9,528 nucleotides of DNA from DASTDH01 sp041167675 (GTDB lineage Bacteria; Verrucomicrobiota; Verrucomicrobiia; Chthoniobacterales; JAFAMB01): assembly GCA_041167675.1 (NCBI GenBank), contig JBEEIB010000106.1, positions 1-9,528 of the forward strand. Direction: 5' to 3'. The position numbers were made by a program, and so were the translations under genes. This document shows positions 7,130 through 9,528 of this stretch, in pieces. Position 1 is the first letter of the stretch; every line of letters starts with the position of its first letter. The notes under the pieces were generated by a model. That model saw only the letters and a program-made list of their open reading frames with translations, was not told the origin of the DNA and ran no database searches.

Positions 7130-7334
7130 TTAGTGCTTTACCGCGTCCTCGGTGAAGAGCGCGGCGATGGCGGCTGCGTCGTTGTTGTTTTCTCCCTCGT
7201 CATACGCCTTAGCGACCGCAAGGATCTTCTGGGTTATCTGTGGATCGGCTACTGCGTCTTTCTGTTGGGCAAAGGTCGGCAAAGCAAAGCTGATTTGCCA
7301 GCCCTACTAGGGCAATTAGTAAGCGTGTCTTCAT
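7130..7334 (-). pseudogene. 5' half of a secreted NTF2-like (SnoaL/DUF4440-type) gene, frameshifted and truncated
   Basis: The gene starts at an ATG behind a strong Shine-Dalgarno sequence (GGAGG, five bases before the start). It reads MKTRLLIALVGLA and then leaves frame at the run of three T on the plus strand (7294-7296). Removing one base there restores ISFALPTFAQQ, completing a clean secretory signal peptide. The second frame continues DPQITQKILAVAKAYDEG, then ENNNDAAAIAALFTEDAV, the first helix and first strand of NTF2-like proteins (usual continuation FVTPEG...). Instead it reads KH and stops. About 60 of the expected 140-150 residues remain. The importer's binding-protein gene begins 14 bases after the stop. 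The family is a small alpha+beta barrel with varied, mostly unknown roles. The frameshift could be genuine or a sequencing error; the 3' truncation is independent of it. Confidence 0.65.
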
Positions 7335-7417
7335 TGTCTCCTCCGACCGGTTTAGTGTCGCTTATCGACCCGCTTCGGGATTTCTCGTCTCGAGAGACGT
7401 CCATGTCGCCGGGACAG

Positions 7418-7439
7418 AAAAAGACCTTAGCTAAGGTCT
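7418..7439 (-). terminator. Intrinsic terminator with an 18-base perfect palindrome, minus strand
   Basis: 7422-7439 is AGACCTTAGCTAAGGTCT, identical to its own reverse complement; it folds as a seven-base-pair stem with loop AGCT. On the minus strand it runs directly into TTTTT (7422-7418), the form of a rho-independent terminator. It lies about 85 bases upstream of the NTF2-like start codon. It could end a transcript from a minus-strand gene now lost to the right, or act as an attenuator in the leader of the NTF2-like gene and the importer operon behind it. Confidence 0.55.
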
Positions 7440-7466
7440 CTGGGCGACGCCCAAAGGAACGCCCAG
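7440..7466 (-). promoter_or_regulatory. Hairpin pair with competing arms directly before the terminator
   Basis: On the minus strand CTGGGCG (7466-7460) pairs perfectly with CGCCCAG (7446-7440). A second TGGGC (7453-7449) can pair instead with GCCCA (7445-7441) over a three-base loop. The two pairings exclude each other, and the shared 3' arm touches the terminator stem. This arrangement is seen in attenuators, but no ligand motif or leader peptide was recognised. It may simply be an extended terminator structure. Confidence 0.3.
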
Positions 7467-7768
7467 TCGTCCTCGGCGTCAATGAGAGACTTCCATCACG
7501 CCAGCCTTCCTGAAGCAATCAACGGCGCAGCCATCCGAGTCCAAAAGAGAAAATGACGTGTGGTGTTGGGATCGATCGCGCAGATAACGGTACGCTGTGG
7601 GGTAACTGCATTGTGCGTTGGTCTGTTGCCAATTTGAGCCGGAAGCCATCCTGCTTGCTGATGCTTTACTGCTTCTTATTCAGCGCCTGAGTAAACCAAT
7701 CACCGTCGAGCCAGCAAGCTGTCTCTTCATCGTTCTCCTAGGAAGAAAACCAAGGTTCGCCTAAAACC

Positions 7769-7783
7769 ACTCCTTTTTGGAGT
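7769..7783. other. Small hairpin with an oligo-T/A loop
   Basis: ACTCC and GGAGT form a five-base-pair stem around TTTTT. On the minus strand it is followed by GGTTTTAGG, so it could be a weak minus-strand terminator. The stem is short and the T tract interrupted. Confidence 0.2.
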
Positions 7784-7826
7784 TATATCCCAGCTTCATC
7801 GACGAGCTTGTGAAACGCCCATTCTC

Positions 7827-7927
7827 GGAGCTGCGCTTTCGGTATAACACCCTCGCGCCTTCCGATTCGATAAAATCGAATCTCCAGGGGTATAGCTCCA
7901 CTTCTCCCGCTCAAGCGGGCTCCCCTG
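7827..7927. other. Dense inverted-repeat region, possible structured RNA or small mobile repeat
   Basis: Several perfect stems are packed into 100 bases. GGAGC (7827-7831) can pair with GCTCC (7895-7899). GATTCGAT (7864-7871) and ATCGAATC (7875-7882) form an eight-base-pair hairpin with a three-base loop. CAGGGG (7885-7890) pairs with CCCCTG (7922-7927) and encloses CCCGC-TCAA-GCGGG (7906-7919). The first and third pairings compete for the stretch 7887-7899. No known RNA family (tRNA, tmRNA, RNase P, SRP, common riboswitches) was recognised. The strand is undetermined. It lies 184-284 bases before the kinase gene. Confidence 0.4.
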
Positions 7928-8089
7928 TTCAACACCCACGGATGGCCTCCGGCACAAGAGTACCGTCTGCGGCTCTAAACGGCATCGCAACTCGTTTTGC
8001 AGGTTCTTTAGCTCCGAGAAACTGACCAAATAACTCAAGAGCCTCATTCCGCGTTTTGTTGGCTGATCACGAAAAGAATGGTGTAAACT

Positions 8090-8110
8090 GAGGGGCTGGA
8101 GCCACCTCCT
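8090..8110 (+). promoter_or_regulatory. Ribosome binding site within a hairpin, before the kinase gene
   Basis: GGAG at 8098-8101 lies nine bases before the GTG at 8111 and decides that start. GAGG-GGC (8090-8096) pairs with GCC-A-CCTC (8101-8108), one base bulged, leaving TGGA as the loop, so most of the Shine-Dalgarno core sits at the tip of a hairpin. A second pairing, GGAG with CTCC (8106-8109), would hide it. This could tune translation, but conservation is unknown. Confidence 0.35.
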
Positions 8111-9528
8111 GTGATTGACCTATCGCGATATGTCTTCGAGGCGCTGCGGAAGGATGAAGAGTTTATCCTTTATCGCGGGCGAAGTGAGGACGCTCCAGTA
8201 AAAGTTCTGGTGCTTTCGCCGGTGGTGGAGTATCCGACGCCGGAAAGTCTGGAACGACTGGAGCACGCATATTCTCTGAAAGAAGAGTTGGACCCCAGGT
8301 GGGCTGCCCGACCGATAGCAATGGCTCGTCACTGGGACCGTACGGTACTTGTGTCGGAGGATCCCGGCGGTGTGCCTCTCGATCGATTGCTCGGTCAACC
8401 ATTGAACGTAGCGTTCTCGCTGCGTCTGGCCATTAGCCTTTCGACCGCGATTGGTCACTTGCATCAGCGGGGCGTCATCCACAAGGACATCAAGCCGGCC
8501 AATGTTCTGGTGAACTCCGACACTGGCCAGTGCTGGCTGAGGGGGTTCGGCCTCGCCTCGCGCCTGCCCCGCGAGCGGCAGGCGCCCGATCCGCCCGAGT
8601 CGATTGCGGGGACGCTCGCCTACATGGCGCCCGAACAGACCGGACGGATGAACCGCTCCATCGATTCCCGCAGCGACCTCTACTCGTTCGGTGTCACGCT
8701 CTACCAGATGCTCACGGGCTCACTGCCGTTCACCGCGTCCGATCCCATGGAATGGGTGCACTGCCATATCGCGAGAAAGCCGGTGGCGCCTAGCGAGCGG
8801 TTGGAGAATGTCCCTGCCCCAGTCTCCCAAATCATCATGAAGCTGCTCGCCAAGATGGCCGAGGAGCGGTACCAGACCGCAGCCGGCCTTGAGAGTGATC
8901 TTCGACACTCTCTTGCCGAATGGGAGTGTCAGGGGCGCATCGACCCATTTGCGTTTGGCGAACACGACGCGCCCGACCGGCTGCTGATCCCCGAGAAGCT
9001 CTACGGAAGAGCGCGCGAGGTCGATACCTTACTCGCCTCCTTTGATCGCATCGTCGAGAGCGGCGCGCCGGAGTTGGTGCTGGTTTCCGGATATTCCGGC
9101 ATTGGCAAATCCTCGGTCGTCAATGAACTGCATAGAGTGTTTGTTCCACCGCGCGGGCTCTTCGCATCAGGCAAGTTCGACCAGTACAAACGCGACATCC
9201 CCTATTCGACGCTGGTGCAGGCTTTTCAGAGCCTTGCGCGACCTCTTCTCGGCAAGAGCGAGGCCGCGTTGGCGAGCTGGCGCCACGCCCTGCTGGAGGC
9301 GCTAGACCCGAACGGACGGCTCATGGTCGACCTCGTCCCCGAACTGAAGCTCATCATCGGTGAACAGCCACCAGTCCCCGATCTTCCGCCGCAGGACGCG
9401 CAACGCCGCTTCCAACTGGTGTTCCGGCGGTTCATCGGCGTATTCGCACGGCCGGAACATCCGCTTGCCCTCTTTCTCGACGATTTGCAATGGCTCGACG
9501 CGGCAACACTCGATTTGCTTGAAGATCT
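8111..9528 (+). CDS. Large signalling protein: PknB-like kinase domain + AAA ATPase, 3' end outside the window
   Basis: At least 472 residues, open at the right edge. It begins VIDLSRYVFEALRKDEEF at a GTG behind GGAG; the frame has a TAA 27 bases upstream. Residues 8-270 form a protein-kinase-like domain: HKDIKPAN (124-131, catalytic D126 and N131), GFG (145-147) in place of DFG, MAPEQTGRMN (172-181) with the APE motif, and SDLYSFGV (188-195). No glycine-rich loop or VAIK lysine is visible; the beta-3 position reads VLVLSP. From about 310 an AAA-type ATPase follows: YGRAREV, Walker A GYSGIGKS (327-334), the family motif GKFDQYKRDIPYS, and Walker B LALFLDDLQWLD (452-463). Known relatives continue through a helical linker, GAF/PAS and histidine kinase domains to about 1,700-1,900 residues. 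It is probably cytosolic. The signal sensed is unknown. Base composition rises sharply inside the gene. Confidence 0.88.
   Translation, partial: MIDLSRYVFEALRKDEEFILYRGRSEDAPVKVLVLSPVVEYPTPESLERLEHAYSLKEELDPRWAARPIAMARHWDRTVLVSEDPGGVPLDRLLGQPLNVAFSLRLAISLSTAIGHLHQRGVIHKDIKPANVLVNSDTGQCWLRGFGLASRLPRERQAPDPPESIAGTLAYMAPEQTGRMNRSIDSRSDLYSFGVTLYQMLTGSLPFTASDPMEWVHCHIARKPVAPSERLENVPAPVSQIIMKLLAKMAEERYQTAAGLESDLRHSLAEWECQGRIDPFAFGEHDAPDRLLIPEKLYGRAREVDTLLASFDRIVESGAPELVLVSGYSGIGKSSVVNELHRVFVPPRGLFASGKFDQYKRDIPYSTLVQAFQSLARPLLGKSEAALASWRHALLEALDPNGRLMVDLVPELKLIIGEQPPVPDLPPQDAQRRFQLVFRRFIGVFARPEHPLALFLDDLQWLDAATLDLLED

Larger units (their letters stand above)
7467..8089. other. Stretch without a recognisable gene
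   Basis: No frame on either strand gives a protein I recognise. Short open frames exist (a 45-codon one from ATG at 7553 on the plus strand, and 80-odd-codon ones around 7777-8047 on both strands), but none has family motifs or a convincing ribosome binding site. The content is mainly hairpins, listed separately. It separates the divergent NTF2-like/importer unit from the kinase gene and should hold promoters for both; I could not identify convincing -35/-10 pairs. Confidence 0.5.

Noticed and set aside
3262..7144. GTGCTTTGCCGC at 3262-3273 and GTGCTTTACCGC at 7133-7144 as flanking direct repeats of the importer region
   Set aside because: Eleven of twelve bases match, but many such pairs are expected by chance in a window this long, and the left copy lies beyond the VOC remnant, not at the junction.
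6264..7155. Long plus-strand frames (217 and 156 codons) opposite the binding-protein gene
   Set aside because: They are antisense to a well-supported type I binding protein and show no motifs or ribosome binding sites.
7133..7513. A 126-codon plus-strand ORF over the NTF2-like remnant
   Set aside because: The opposite strand carries a ribosome binding site, a signal peptide and an NTF2-like helix. The plus-strand frame reads through two terminator-type hairpins and shows no motif.
7553..7690. A 45-codon plus-strand ORF (starts MTCGVGIDRADNG)
   Set aside because: It has no family resemblance and only a weak purine-rich tract before the ATG; a comparable open frame exists on the opposite strand.
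7680..7730. A 16-codon minus-strand ORF (MKRQLAGSTVIGLLRR) behind AGGAG as a leader peptide or small gene
   Set aside because: The ribosome binding site is good, but there is no regulatory codon run, no linked gene directly downstream and no recognised family.
7887..7940. tRNA-like stretch: GGGGTATAGCTC and, further on, GTTCAAC
   Set aside because: It resembles the start of a tRNA and a T-loop, but there is no matching D-stem 3' arm, no anticodon arm of correct size, and no acceptor 3' strand. The spacing is also too short.
1..9528. CRISPR array, insertion sequence, integrase or phage genes
   Set aside because: No regularly spaced direct repeats, no transposase or recombinase motifs, and no terminal inverted repeats with an enclosed gene were seen.

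Overview
The window looks like a piece of an environmental bacterial genome, most likely a soil Verrucomicrobium. This is inference from family patterns. It rests on an orphan autotransporter-type beta-strand repeat, a secreted NTF2-like protein remnant of a type I associate with soil Verrucomicrobia and Acidobacteria, and moderate GC. No rRNA or tRNA is present to confirm the phylum.

Layout. (1) 1-2767: an NhaR-type LysR regulator (+) faces, tail to tail, a CPA1-family Na+/H+ antiporter (-); together they form a probable sodium/pH homeostasis pair. (2) 2768-3508: a zone of gene debris. It holds an unrecognised 44-codon ORF that overlaps the antiporter start by ATGA, a piece of an autotransporter-associated repeat protein (+), and the last 40 codons of a VOC/PhnB-like protein (-). 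(3) 3509-7115: a complete three-gene ABC importer operon on the minus strand, in the order binding protein, double-domain ATPase, permease. It is of the RbsBAC type and takes up a sugar or polyol that the sequence does not identify. (4) 7116-8110: directly upstream of the operon lies the 5' half of a secreted NTF2-like gene, frameshifted in its signal peptide and cut off after its first helix. Beyond it are a strong minus-strand terminator hairpin and about 640 bases without a recognisable gene but rich in hairpins. (5) 8111-9528: the start of a very large kinase/ATPase signalling protein (PknB-like domain plus AAA ATPase, normally followed by GAF and histidine kinase domains), running off the right edge.

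How it fits together. The importer operon is intact and tightly packed, but both neighbours are truncated: a gene missing its 3' half on one side and a gene missing its 5' part on the other, all on the same strand. The simplest reading is that the operon replaced the segment between those two genes and now sits 14 bases behind the NTF2-like remnant, possibly using its leader and promoter. A chimeric metagenomic assembly would give the same picture and must be excluded. I see no CRISPR array, transposase, integrase or obvious phage gene.
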